From JBEKCP01 sp050014815 (GTDB lineage: Bacteria; Planctomycetota; Planctomycetia; Pirellulales; Thermoguttaceae), in the NCBI GenBank assembly GCA_050014815.1, contig JBEKCP010000025.1:1-22645 (forward strand): 22,645 bases of DNA. The letters run 5' to 3'. Within the stretch, counting starts at the first letter, position 1; the number at the start of each line of letters is the position of its first letter. Below, in pieces: positions 14,288 to 22,645 of the stretch. The position numbers and the translations under genes were made by a program. Below the pieces are notes generated by a model. The model saw only the letters and a program-made list of their open reading frames with translations. It made no database searches and had not been told where the DNA came from.

Positions 14288-16678
14288 TCACGGGGCTTCG
14301 CCAATCCGGATCTTCGTCCCGTCAAACCGGATGGCGCGGTGGCCGACGGAGACCTGGGCATCGAGTCCCGCTCCATCCACCTTCACTTCGGGACGTTTCG
14401 ACCCTGCCGGCTGGACGGTGACGACGACGAAGTACGCGTCGCCGCCATCCGCCAATACCAGGGGAAACTCCTTGTGCAGCGGGCGATTCTTGAAATCCAG
14501 TTTGTCGATCGTGTGGAGGCGGGCGGCGAGGGCGGGTTTGGCAGGGGTGACGAAGGTGGCCTGAAGCGATGCGCCCCCCTTCGTCTGCGTCCACACGTTG
14601 CCCCGGATCGCCACCGAACTCAACTCCGACTTGTCGTTGAGCGACCAGGTCCAGAGTTTGGACTTGCCTCCGTGGATGACGTCGACAAGGACGAAAAGGC
14701 AGGGGGCCCCGCATGCTCCACTGTAATCCACGGCCATGGCGCGAAGACCGGCGATCGACGAATTGGCGAACGCAGCGGAGTTCCGGCAGTTTCCGTACTT
14801 GGTATATCCGCCTTTCGCGGCGTAGACGTCCGCCAGATCCATTGTCAGACTGCCCGACCCGTCCTTGCCGAACTCCGCGTGTGTCAGGCGACCGCACCCT
14901 CCTTCGTTCGTCTCGTCCTGTGCCAGCATCACGCAGTTTTCCTCCCACCGGTCGATCTCGCGTTTCTGGGCATTGCAGTTCCACGGCACGCCCAAGGCGA
15001 CCAGGCGGAACGCGCCGGCGTTGCCGCCCGACCAACCGCCGATGGGATGCGACTTGGCGAAGACCTGAAGGATGCTGTCGCTCTTCCCCTCCCAGCCGCT
15101 GCGGAAGGCGTAGAAACCGAGTCCATCTGCCTGCCAGGTCAGAGGCATGCAGACGGATGGAGGCCGCGGTTTCCCATCCAGCGGATACGTCACGAAGGAC
15201 CAGACTGGATCCAGCCCGAATGCCTGAACGTCCGGCTTGCCGTCCCTGCCCTTTCTTTCCGGCAGGCGCTTGACGAAATCGTCGGGACCGGCGAATCCTC
15301 CGTGGCGCTGCCAGGCCCACAACACGGCGGGGCGCATCTGCTCCGGCACAATGGGATACAGGGAAGCAAAATAACCCGTGGGGATTGTCTGCCACCCGTT
15401 GATACCGAGTGGCACCCACGGTTTGCCGTCCGGCGGATAGAGATGCGCCATCATGCGACAGGGAACCCAGTGCGTGATGTCGGAGTCGGGCGAGACGTCG
15501 TAACCGAAGCAACGACGAAACGCGGCGGCGTAACGCGACGGGTTGTCCGTTGCTTCCGTCGCATAGTGTGCGCACTCGCCATGGAAACCGCCGGCGCCGA
15601 TGCCTTCACGGTAGTGGAGAATCATGAGTTGTCGGGCGCGCTCGAAGACCACCAGATAGCGCGGATCGGCGCCCCCAAGCCGTTTACAGTTCTCCACCTC
15701 GTCGCGCCAGAATCGTTTGCCCGGTTCGTCGGCGGGTTCCGCGGAGGCGGGACCGGGTTCGCCCCAAAGGGCCAACCCGGCGATGGCCGCACCGCCGTAT
15801 TGAGGCGCGGCCCGATTGCTGCAGACGTGGGCGTTCGAACCGCCGCCGCCGGCCCAGTGCCCGCCCTCCGTCAACAGGTATCTCTCCACCTCGCGTTTGA
15901 AGTCCGGCGTCCAGGCGTCGCAGCAAAGATCGTAGGCTTCCGCGATGAACTCGATACGGTTGCCCCAGGCACGGCCACCGGGAAAACCGCCGCCGCGGTC
16001 GGCCATCTGTTCGCGCACCGACCGGGCGCATTGCTCGGCGAACTTCGCGTCCCCGGTCATCTGGTATTTCAGGCCGAGACCGACGGGGCCGGTCCAGTGT
16101 TGTGCGAGGGCCTGACCGAACGGGGTCTTGAACTTCTCGCGCAAGGCCGGCAACTCCGGTTTCCGAAAGAGGATCCGCGGATGCTCGCCGGGTTTAACGG
16201 CCGCGAAACCGGCGGGCGCCGCGGGCCGCGCCGGTTTGATCCGAGCGTCGGCGCCGCCCCGGGTCGATTGCCCACTCCGCGTACCGGTGTAGATCCCTTC
16301 GAACCGGCCGGCCGGCGTCTTGCGCAGGACGATCTCGTACCGGTCGCCTCGGCGCAGTTCCAGCGTGAGGTTCACCGTGCTCTGGCCGACCTCTGCCGCC
16401 GCCACCCGCGTCTCCGACGTCCCCGGTTTCCGGTTGTTCACGTCCAGAATGGACCAGGCGCGTTCCCAGCGGCCGTCCGTGCGGGCGAGGTCGGTGATCA
16501 GAACCAACCCTTCCTGTTTCTGGCGCGCAACCTCGGGTGTCGAAAACAGGCGGAGTTCGATCTCCAGATCGGGGATTGAGGGGGCGACCGCGGGTTCCGC
16601 CGCCCGGACCATGCCGGCCGCCAGCAGGCAGGCAACCAGACCGCTGATTCTTTTCGTAACCGCTCTATTCTGCCGCAT
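14288..16678 (-). CDS. Secreted heparinase/alginate-lyase-like protein (single toroid)
   Basis: This is a 796-aa protein with a signal peptide ending near VRAAEP. A beta-rich N-terminal domain (about 30-130) is followed by a short linker and the toroid entry motif EHPRILFRKPELPALREKF (about 165-183). The alpha/alpha toroid contains AEAYDLCCDAW (about 246-256) and GIGAGGFHGECAHY (about 359-372), the likely active-site region with conserved His/Tyr. A C-terminal beta-sandwich begins around WGGNAGAFRLVALGV-type sequence and ends near IRIGEAP. The same entry motif occurs twice in the 1439-aa protein upstream, so the two genes are paralogous. ATG 16678 is chosen because AGGAGG lies 6 nt upstream; an ATG at 16705 lacks this. 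Polysaccharide lyase activity is inferred from the fold; the substrate is unknown. It is 58 nt downstream of the glycine-rich gene. Confidence 0.82.
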   Translation of the reverse strand: MRQNRAVTKRISGLVACLLAAGMVRAAEPAVAPSIPDLEIELRLFSTPEVARQKQEGLVLITDLARTDGRWERAWSILDVNNRKPGTSETRVAAAEVGQSTVNLTLELRRGDRYEIVLRKTPAGRFEGIYTGTRSGQSTRGGADARIKPARPAAPAGFAAVKPGEHPRILFRKPELPALREKFKTPFGQALAQHWTGPVGLGLKYQMTGDAKFAEQCARSVREQMADRGGGFPGGRAWGNRIEFIAEAYDLCCDAWTPDFKREVERYLLTEGGHWAGGGGSNAHVCSNRAAPQYGGAAIAGLALWGEPGPASAEPADEPGKRFWRDEVENCKRLGGADPRYLVVFERARQLMILHYREGIGAGGFHGECAHYATEATDNPSRYAAAFRRCFGYDVSPDSDITHWVPCRMMAHLYPPDGKPWVPLGINGWQTIPTGYFASLYPIVPEQMRPAVLWAWQRHGGFAGPDDFVKRLPERKGRDGKPDVQAFGLDPVWSFVTYPLDGKPRPPSVCMPLTWQADGLGFYAFRSGWEGKSDSILQVFAKSHPIGGWSGGNAGAFRLVALGVPWNCNAQKREIDRWEENCVMLAQDETNEGGCGRLTHAEFGKDGSGSLTMDLADVYAAKGGYTKYGNCRNSAAFANSSIAGLRAMAVDYSGACGAPCLFVLVDVIHGGKSKLWTWSLNDKSELSSVAIRGNVWTQTKGGASLQATFVTPAKPALAARLHTIDKLDFKNRPLHKEFPLVLADGGDAYFVVVTVQPAGSKRPEVKVDGAGLDAQVSVGHRAIRFDGTKIRIGEAP

Positions 16679-16684
16679 TGTCTT

Positions 16685-16690
16685 CCTCCT
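16685..16690 (-). promoter_or_regulatory. Shine-Dalgarno AGGAGG deciding the lyase start
   Basis: AGGAGG lies 6 nt before ATG 16678 and supports it over the upstream in-frame ATG at 16705. Confidence 0.8.
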
Positions 16691-16736
16691 GTTGGTGAAT
16701 CTCATGACGCATCCCGGCCGTTAAATCACGTGCCCG

Positions 16737-17993
16737 TTACCGCAGGGCGGGCAATGAGCCATTATAAAAGGTTCCGGCCTCGCCATCCTTGGCCGCAGTG
16801 CCGCCCTTGCCGCCGGAGACAACGACACCCTTGGGCGGCGTTTTTTCGATCTGGTTTCTTCCCGCGGTACCGAAGTCTTGATTGCTGTGGAAGGCAATTC
16901 GCCCGCCGCCGCCCCCGCCGCCACTGCCGGTGTTACGGCGTCCCGGGCCTTTCTTGATGTCATCGGCAACCACCTGTCCACCATCGCCACCATCGCCGCC
17001 GCGGGCATCGACTTGCGCTTCATCATTGAGCACGATGGAAGGCGCGGCCAGAAGGATGCCACCACCGCTGCCGCCGCCGCCACAGGCTCCTGCGACACCG
17101 CCGGCGCCGCCAGTGGCCAGAATACGTCCCTTCGAGCCAATAGTGATGCCCCTGAGCGCCACGAGCGAAACGGCACCGCCACCGCCACCACCGCCGGCAT
17201 TGTTGAAACCCCGATCATTGGAGCCGCCGGCCCCGCCGCTGCCACCGAAGAGCTCCAAGAGTGGAGCATCACCGTATGCAGACCCACCCGGCAGAGGTTG
17301 GTTCTTGCCGCCATTGTGCCCGCGTTCTCCGGAGCCCTCACTTGTGTCACCGCCCGCGCCGCCGTAGCCGGCGCCGCTGCCGGCCGTGCCCCCCTGGCAG
17401 CGATAGTTCAAGCCCGCGCCGAAACCCCGGCCCGGAAAGCCATTGTCTTTGGCGGGCGGACCGCCATTGCCCCGATCGGCAGGTGGCGGCGCGCTGTCGA
17501 GCGTCTTGGCGTACAGTCCGCCTTCGCCGCCGGGCCCGCCACTTGCGGCCACCTGGGGACCCCTTACCATCTTGGCGCCCGCAGCGCCCGCGACTGAAAG
17601 CGTGGTTTCGAGGAGGATCGTGTCTTTGGAAAGCAGCGCCAGACCGCGATCCCCCTTGACCACGATCTGCGCACCTTCCGCCAATACGATGGAATCAAAT
17701 GTGAAGACGGCCAGTTGCACCTTGCCGCCCTTGCTGACACCCAGCGCGCCCTTGGCGGTGATGGCTCCGCTGACTTCGGGCTCCGTATCCTTGCTGCCCG
17801 TGTTGAACGTGACCGTCTGCCCCTTGGCGACGACGAGTTTGCCCAGCGAGGTGAAGTCGCCGGGTTGAAAAATGCTGTCCTTGGCGGCAGGCTTGGCCGC
17901 GCCAGGATCAGCGGCCAACAGCAGCGGCGTGGTGGCCGCCAACGCGGCAACGAGACCAAGGGCGTACCAACGAAATCGAATTGGGTGGTGCAT
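16737..17993 (-). CDS. Secreted glycine-rich repeat protein, probably beta-helical surface or matrix protein
   Basis: This is a 418-aa protein with a clear signal peptide (MHHPIRFRWYALGLVAALAA then a cut after LLAA). The first part (about 25-145) alternates short beta-strands around valine, isoleucine and glycine (KLVVAKGQTVTFNTG, then VQLAVFTFDSIVLAEGAQIV). From about 150 to 410 it is extremely glycine-rich, with hydrophobic strands between glycine runs: GAVSLVALRGITIGSKGRIL and GGILLAAPSIVLNDEAQVDA. This pattern fits a glycine-rich parallel beta-helix. No enzymatic motif was recognised. ATG 17993 is chosen because GAGGAA lies 7 nt upstream; the frame is open to 18029. It sits between two lyase-like genes on the same strand, suggesting a role in glycan binding or as an extracellular scaffold. 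That role is a guess from context. Confidence 0.75.
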   Translation of the reverse strand: MHHPIRFRWYALGLVAALAATTPLLLAADPGAAKPAAKDSIFQPGDFTSLGKLVVAKGQTVTFNTGSKDTEPEVSGAITAKGALGVSKGGKVQLAVFTFDSIVLAEGAQIVVKGDRGLALLSKDTILLETTLSVAGAAGAKMVRGPQVAASGGPGGEGGLYAKTLDSAPPPADRGNGGPPAKDNGFPGRGFGAGLNYRCQGGTAGSGAGYGGAGGDTSEGSGERGHNGGKNQPLPGGSAYGDAPLLELFGGSGGAGGSNDRGFNNAGGGGGGGAVSLVALRGITIGSKGRILATGGAGGVAGACGGGGSGGGILLAAPSIVLNDEAQVDARGGDGGDGGQVVADDIKKGPGRRNTGSGGGGGGGRIAFHSNQDFGTAGRNQIEKTPPKGVVVSGGKGGTAAKDGEAGTFYNGSLPALR

Positions 17994-18000
17994 TGTGCGG

Positions 18001-18006
18001 TTCCTC
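18001..18006 (-). promoter_or_regulatory. Shine-Dalgarno GAGGAA for the glycine-rich gene
   Basis: GAGGAA lies 7 nt before ATG 17993. It supports this start, which also gives the cleaner signal peptide. Confidence 0.7.
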
Positions 18007-18084
18007 ATAGGACGAACTCTGGCAATCATTGGAACTAGGTTAGGCCCTGTTTACGGGGGCCGCAGAGAGCGGGAAGCCAAGGGG

Positions 18085-21000
18085 CTATTTCGCGCCTATC
18101 TCGAGCTTCTCGTCCTGCCAACGGATCACCTGTTTGCCGATCTTGAAGGCGTCCCCTTCAGCCGCCACCGCGGGCACGTCGCCGGCCTGGAGCGTCATTA
18201 CCAGGCGCGATTTGCCGGGAAGCGTGAGGATGTTCTTGTCGGCGGTACACTTTGCGCCGGCCGGGGCAAGCAGCGTCGCGTGAAGCGTGGCGGTGGCGGC
18301 GTCGTTGGAGAGGGTGAATGATCGGCCATCGGCGGCGATTGTGATCTTGGCGTTGGCCACCATGGTCAGGGGCTTCTCGCTGTCGTCCACGAGCACGTAG
18401 GCCGCAGGCACGTCAGCCGCGCCCGAGTAGTCCACGGCGAAGGCGAACGCTCCCGTATCAGCCTTCGCCGTGACGGCGCCGGAACCACCCTTCAACAGGG
18501 CCGCGTGAACGGGTTCGGCGCCTTGGCCGCGAGTGCCGACGGTCTTGCGCGATGGATCAAAGCTCAGCCACTTGCCCCCAAGGCCCCAGATATGGATGGA
18601 CGGCTCGCATTGCCAACTGGCCCTGACCGCCTCGCGGTGGAGGTAAACCGTGGCAAGACAATCGGTGGCGTCCTTGTAGGTGTTGCGGAAGACGAAAAAA
18701 CCCTTCTGCATGTCCTGCGCGGTCTTTGGAAGCACGTCTTCAAGCGGCTTGCCCTCGACGCCCGAGGGATAGTACCGCAGAAGGAAGATCGCCTCGGCCG
18801 GGTGCTGGATCTTGAACGGGTTGCGGGATTTTAGCCCGAATTGCGCATCGTAGAACGTGCGGAACGCCGGGCGCAGTTGCTCAGTGGAGAGGGCCGCGCC
18901 CATCGCCCAGAAGGCGCTGCCGTAAACATCACAGCCGTCCCACTTGGAGACTTTGGGGCCGTGGTAGGGCAAGTCCTGGTTGATGATGCGCATCATTACC
19001 AGCGGCAGGATGTGATCGAGGGATTTGTTGCGCGTGGCGGGTTCGCCCAGCACTTGAGCGTGGGCGGCGGCGAACTGGAAGACGCCCCAGTTGAGGCAGT
19101 TGAGGGTGAAGGCTTCGCCCTCGGTACCGAAGCCGCCACCACCGATGCCAACGCGGAGCCAGTCGTCGAGGTCTTTGCGCGCGGCGACGATCGCAGGCAT
19201 CGCATCGCCGGCGCCGGTGTCGCCCAGAATGGCCAGCGCGATGACGCCCATCTGCGTGCGGCCTTCGACGTTGTGATTACTCTGGGCGGCGGGGTTGTCG
19301 CCCTTGACACCTTCGTTGCGCGTGAGCAGGCCGTCGGCGCGGGCGGCGAGGTAGGCGGCCACCTTTTCGCGGAATTCCTTCGGCCAGGCGTCATAGCAGA
19401 GGTCATAGGCGATGGCGACACCCATGTAGCGCGTGCCGCGGCGGAGTTCGGGCATGTTGATGACGGGGGCATCGACGATGGCCTGGGTGCGCTTCATGGC
19501 CGCGTCGGCATCGATCTGTTTGCCGCTGAGGGTGTAGGCAAACGCCTGCCCGGCCGCCCACAGGCCAGCGTGGCGCGTTTCGCCGCCCTGGGATTGTTCG
19601 AGCGGCACTTGTTTCTTGAGCAGGTCGTGGAGATTGGCGACGATCCGTTTGCCCTCGGGAGTTTCGGCGCGGCGACGAAGGTCGGGCACGTCGTCCTTTG
19701 TGAAGAAGAGGCGGGGGTGCTCGTTGGGCCCGGGCCAATCTGTCTGTCTGCATGAGACCTGCGGCGTCCGTTGCGCCGATGCGTTGGTCGCCATCGATAA
19801 TCCCGTCCCGCTCACCGCGAGAGTCAGGTTCCCGTCCTTCAGTGCGATTTCCTGCTTGCCGACCACGACCTTCTCGCCATGCACGGCGACCGCGGGCAGC
19901 GCGCCTTGGGTCAGGAACTTGATGGTCAGCGTCTGGTCGCCCACTTTCACCCGTTCGCCTTCCGCCTGGCCGGTGGTCACCAGCATCGCGTCCGCGCCGC
20001 TGGCCTTGGTGAAGTCCACCGCAGTGCTGATTCCGTCCGCCGTCGTCAACACGCTCGCCTCGCCGCGCGGCGACGTCCACCAATACTTCACCTGGCCGGA
20101 CACCTGGCCCCACTTGAACTTCTGGCCGAAGGCGGCGACCTGCAAGCCGCCGTCCGGGGCGGAATGGTAATTGCCGCCCTGCGTAACTTTTGTCAGCACC
20201 GAGATAACGATGTCGTTCTCATCCTGCCAACGGTTGCGCCAGGCGTAGAAATCACACACGCTGTCGCGATAGCAGAGCGGCAGCACCTCGGCCGGGTTGC
20301 GCTGCTGCATCTCGATCGGCCAGTTGACAAAGGCGCACGCGCTATGATGCGGGTAGGGACTGACCGTATCGTAGGGTCCGCCAGCCTTTTCATCGGCCTT
20401 GAGCAGGAAATGGTTGTAATACCACTTCATCGCCGCCTTTTGCTCCTCGGTCACCGCGCCCAGGCCAATGCCGAAATATCCGCCGCCGCTCAAACCGCCC
20501 GCCCAGACGTTCTGCCCATACGCGCCGCGGATCGGCCAGAAATCGGGATGCCCGCCGCGGACGACGGTGAGATAGATCCATTTGAGCGCCGTCATGCGCG
20601 CGTTGGGCCGCTCGGTATTGGCGTAATCGCGTCCCATGGCTGTCCTCCACGACTGTAGCGCACTGAGGAAAGCGATTTGCGAAGACATGGAACCACAGCC
20701 GTCGCCCTCCACGAAGAACCCGCCGTCGCCAAAACCTTCGGTCAGATTGCGCATCATGCTCTGTTCGCTGACCCGTAGCAGGGTCTCGATGCGCTTCTGG
20801 TCAACGCCGGGGTCGTTCATCACGGCCAGCAAGGCCATCGCCGCGCCGCCAACCTGCATGCCGAAGTGATTGCTGCCCGGCGGCATGGACCCGCGGACGA
20901 GCGTTCCCAGGTCCAGATTGGCCCCGGCGTCGCCATGCTCCCGGCCTTCGTTATACTGCGCGATCGCCTTGCCGAACTTCTCGCGCGTGGCCTCATCCCA

Positions 21001-22404
21001 ACCGTCGTAACACAAGTCGTAGCCCAGCGCATACCATCCCAGCACCGGTCCTGCGCGCAACGCCCCGCCCGGTGTCTTCCAACTATAGCGATCATCGCGG
21101 TCGCGTTGTCCCTCCAATGCCTTCTCGAAGCACTGCCGGCCCAGTTCGGCATACTTCTTGTCGCCGGTGATTTGGTAGAGGAAACCGTAGCCGGCGACAT
21201 GCGAAATCGTATACACGCCGGCCTTGTCTGCGCCGGCAGGTTTGCCGTCGTCCGCTTTCACGCCTTTGTTCTCGTAAGCCTTCGTCGAGCTGCTGTACAG
21301 ATGCGGGAGAGTTTCCCCGTCGCCGCCGTTCAGGCTTCGGCGCAAACTGGCCATGATTGCCTTGCCTTCGGGTGTCTCCGCCTTCTTTCTCAGCGCGGGC
21401 AGGTCGCTCTTGCGGAAGAGCAGGCGCGGATGCTCGCCGGGTTGCACGGGCTTGAAAGTTTTCACCGGCGTCCACCACGGTCGGCCTTCGCCCTCCAGAA
21501 ATTCGATACCCGGGTTCCACTTCCCATCCCATCCGCCCACACGCGCGAGGGACGCCGCACCCTCGACGTCAGCCGTGAGCTTGTACCAGCCGGTGTTGAA
21601 CCCTTCCATCGGACCGCCGCCGAAGTCGATGGCGTAAGTACAGGGCACATCATCCAACGATCTCGTATGAATGACCGCCCGCCCGCTGATTTGATCGCCA
21701 TCGGCAGTCGCGTTCACATCGGCCAGTGGAATGCTGGTCCGTCCGTAGACGAGTTCTTTTTGACTCAGGCGCCCCCAGATGGCCGAAGCCAGTTTGCCGC
21801 CCCGAAAACCCAACTGGAGCACAATGTGGCGTTCGCCAAAGTCGGGACTGCCACCCACCAAGGCGCCCCCCATCTTCATGTTGAAGGTGACCGGATCGGG
21901 CAGTGGGACCGGCGTGTAGTCTTTCGCCTTGCCGGTGAGCTTGCCGCCGGTGGCCAGTTGCTCGGCCGACGGGTCGTCGGTATTCACCTTCACCATCTTC
22001 CACGAACCGTCAATGGCGTCGTCGGTCACGATGGCATCAATCTCGATATCGACTGTGAAGCCCCTGTGTTTGGGCGGCATCCAGCAATCGCAATTCATAT
22101 ACACGGTCGCGGGCCCGGCGAATTTGCCGTTGACGATGGGGGTTCGCGACAGGTCAACGTAGTGGTAGCTCTTGGTGAAGGTGGGCCTTGGGGATTGGGA
22201 TCCCGGCTTCACCGAACTGACAACGGGCGAGATCCACTTGCCATCCCGCGCCCGGCAATAGACGCTCAGCGGAATCGTGCCGCGACCAAAGAACGATTCG
22301 AGCCGCAGATCCCATCGCCGTTCGGGGGCCGCCTGAACCGATCCGGCCACGACAGACAATCCGGCCAGCCCCAGCAACAAACAATACCAAGTGTGCCTCT
22401 TCAT
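18085..22404 (-). CDS. 1439-aa secreted tandem two-toroid lyase-like protein
   Basis: A signal peptide (MKRHTWYCLLLGLAGLSVVA, cut near VQAA) is followed by a beta-rich N-terminal domain of about 280 residues. Two heparinase/alginate-lyase-like modules then follow. Module 1 enters at EHPRLLFRKSDLPALRKKAE (about 325) and has YDLCYDGW (about 458-465) and GDGGFFVEGDGCGSM (about 560). Module 2 enters at EHPRLFFTKDDVPDLRRRAE (about 892) and has AYDLCYDAW (about 997-1005) and GGGGFGTEGEAFTLN (about 1085). Each module is followed by a beta-sandwich; the second ends the protein. From memory, module 1 resembles a planctomycete domain of unknown function of the DUF6288 type; this is unverified. The start has AAAGGAAG 6-9 nt upstream. 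This is the first gene of the minus-strand cluster, 91 nt before the glycine-rich gene. Degradation of a uronic-acid polysaccharide is plausible; the substrate is unknown, and one module may be inactive. Confidence 0.83.
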   Translation of the reverse strand: MKRHTWYCLLLGLAGLSVVAGSVQAAPERRWDLRLESFFGRGTIPLSVYCRARDGKWISPVVSSVKPGSQSPRPTFTKSYHYVDLSRTPIVNGKFAGPATVYMNCDCWMPPKHRGFTVDIEIDAIVTDDAIDGSWKMVKVNTDDPSAEQLATGGKLTGKAKDYTPVPLPDPVTFNMKMGGALVGGSPDFGERHIVLQLGFRGGKLASAIWGRLSQKELVYGRTSIPLADVNATADGDQISGRAVIHTRSLDDVPCTYAIDFGGGPMEGFNTGWYKLTADVEGAASLARVGGWDGKWNPGIEFLEGEGRPWWTPVKTFKPVQPGEHPRLLFRKSDLPALRKKAETPEGKAIMASLRRSLNGGDGETLPHLYSSSTKAYENKGVKADDGKPAGADKAGVYTISHVAGYGFLYQITGDKKYAELGRQCFEKALEGQRDRDDRYSWKTPGGALRAGPVLGWYALGYDLCYDGWDEATREKFGKAIAQYNEGREHGDAGANLDLGTLVRGSMPPGSNHFGMQVGGAAMALLAVMNDPGVDQKRIETLLRVSEQSMMRNLTEGFGDGGFFVEGDGCGSMSSQIAFLSALQSWRTAMGRDYANTERPNARMTALKWIYLTVVRGGHPDFWPIRGAYGQNVWAGGLSGGGYFGIGLGAVTEEQKAAMKWYYNHFLLKADEKAGGPYDTVSPYPHHSACAFVNWPIEMQQRNPAEVLPLCYRDSVCDFYAWRNRWQDENDIVISVLTKVTQGGNYHSAPDGGLQVAAFGQKFKWGQVSGQVKYWWTSPRGEASVLTTADGISTAVDFTKASGADAMLVTTGQAEGERVKVGDQTLTIKFLTQGALPAVAVHGEKVVVGKQEIALKDGNLTLAVSGTGLSMATNASAQRTPQVSCRQTDWPGPNEHPRLFFTKDDVPDLRRRAETPEGKRIVANLHDLLKKQVPLEQSQGGETRHAGLWAAGQAFAYTLSGKQIDADAAMKRTQAIVDAPVINMPELRRGTRYMGVAIAYDLCYDAWPKEFREKVAAYLAARADGLLTRNEGVKGDNPAAQSNHNVEGRTQMGVIALAILGDTGAGDAMPAIVAARKDLDDWLRVGIGGGGFGTEGEAFTLNCLNWGVFQFAAAHAQVLGEPATRNKSLDHILPLVMMRIINQDLPYHGPKVSKWDGCDVYGSAFWAMGAALSTEQLRPAFRTFYDAQFGLKSRNPFKIQHPAEAIFLLRYYPSGVEGKPLEDVLPKTAQDMQKGFFVFRNTYKDATDCLATVYLHREAVRASWQCEPSIHIWGLGGKWLSFDPSRKTVGTRGQGAEPVHAALLKGGSGAVTAKADTGAFAFAVDYSGAADVPAAYVLVDDSEKPLTMVANAKITIAADGRSFTLSNDAATATLHATLLAPAGAKCTADKNILTLPGKSRLVMTLQAGDVPAVAAEGDAFKIGKQVIRWQDEKLEIGAK

Positions 22405-22425
22405 TCGTAACTTCCTTTCTCGACT

Positions 22426-22452
22426 ACTGATAGGACTGATAACACTGATAAG
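22426..22452. repeat. Three tandem 9-bp units ACTGATANN
   Basis: ACTGATA recurs at 22426, 22435 and 22444, an exact 9-nt period, 22 nt upstream of the 1439-aa gene start. It could be a regulator-binding array or simple repeat debris in the leader. Confidence 0.6.
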
Positions 22453-22549
22453 AATTCCGATCCGGCGCGGCGTGGTTGGACGGTGCGTTGACTCATGTCT
22501 GAGGGCTCCGGAGTGCTACGAATGGGGGGGCGTATTCACGGCCGCGACT

Positions 22550-22581
22550 TTGACTTTAAGGAGGGGAGGGCGAAAAGTCAA
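22550..22581 (-). promoter_or_regulatory. Dyad overlapping a possible sigma-70 promoter
   Basis: The inverted repeat TTGACTTT-N16-AAAGTCAA (22550-22557 and 22574-22581) is exact over 8 bp. On the minus strand the same sequence gives TTGACT, a 17-nt spacer and TAAAGT, a plausible -35/-10 pair pointing toward the 1439-aa gene, with a leader of about 140 nt. The promoter reading is tentative. Confidence 0.32.
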
Positions 22582-22645
22582 GAATTTTCCACAACTGGCA
22601 TCAAGACATACGCCTGCCGACGGTTCCGGGGAAAAACGTTGAGAA

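Larger units (their letters stand above)
22405..22645. other. Region upstream of the 1439-aa gene
   Basis: This region has no credible gene. It contains the ribosome-binding site of the 1439-aa gene, a 9-bp direct repeat (22426-22452) and a dyad/promoter candidate (22550-22581). It is probably the leader and promoter region of the minus-strand lyase cluster. Confidence 0.5.

Noticed and set aside
14228..16579. A 783-codon plus-strand open frame
   Set aside because: It is antisense to the lyase-like gene, which has a signal peptide, a ribosome-binding site and motifs shared with its neighbour. The plus frame has no recognisable domain.
20866..22410. A 514-codon plus-strand open frame
   Set aside because: It is antisense to the 1439-aa protein and has no motif or ribosome-binding site.
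22391..22642. An 83-codon plus-strand open frame at the right edge
   Set aside because: It begins antisense to the start of the 1439-aa gene, has no ribosome-binding site and has no protein-like pattern.

Overview
The window is high-GC bacterial DNA. Its large secreted proteins (a PQQ-type propeller fused to a non-propeller N-terminal domain, heparinase/alginate-lyase-like toroids, a glycine-rich surface protein) and its dispersed palindromes inside genes suggest a PVC-group bacterium (Planctomycetota, Lentisphaerota or Verrucomicrobiota). This is inferred from gene style; there is no rRNA or taxonomic marker here.

Region 1 (1-6247, minus strand) is a DNA-modification/defence operon read leftward. 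It holds a 79-aa helix-turn-helix protein (5954-6193) behind a perfect dyad (6228-6247), then a 1087-aa SNF2-type helicase (2671-5934), then a large N6-adenine methyltransferase whose start overlaps the helicase stop by 11 nt and which runs off the left edge still open (893 codons visible). The helicase-methylase order resembles the first two genes (drmD-drmMI) of class 1 DISARM. The genes that would confirm this (drmA, drmB, drmC) would lie beyond position 1. The two large genes carry four in-frame palindromic insertions built from 7-bp units (GACGGRC), and the methylase also carries three smaller hairpin repeats near the left edge.

Region 2 (6242-9098, plus strand) is degraded. It holds a short orphan coding remnant (6242-6520) and a heparinase II/III-like polysaccharide lyase. 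The lyase N-terminal piece (6551-about 6850) is in a different frame from the body (about 6828-9098), and a perfect 29-bp inverted repeat lies inside the body.

Region 3 (9119-22404, minus strand) is a run of five genes that all encode proteins with export signals. In transcription order they are a 1439-aa tandem two-toroid lyase-like protein, a 418-aa glycine-rich protein, a 796-aa lyase-like protein, and, after a 301-nt gap, a 1083-aa PQQ-type beta-propeller and a 533-aa alpha/beta hydrolase with a chitobiase-type C-terminal domain. Together they look like an extracytoplasmic polysaccharide (probably uronic-acid glycan) processing locus. No transporter, sulfatase or regulator is visible in it.

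No tRNA, rRNA, CRISPR array or transposase was found. The most unusual features are the heptad-built palindromes that stay in frame inside both defence genes.
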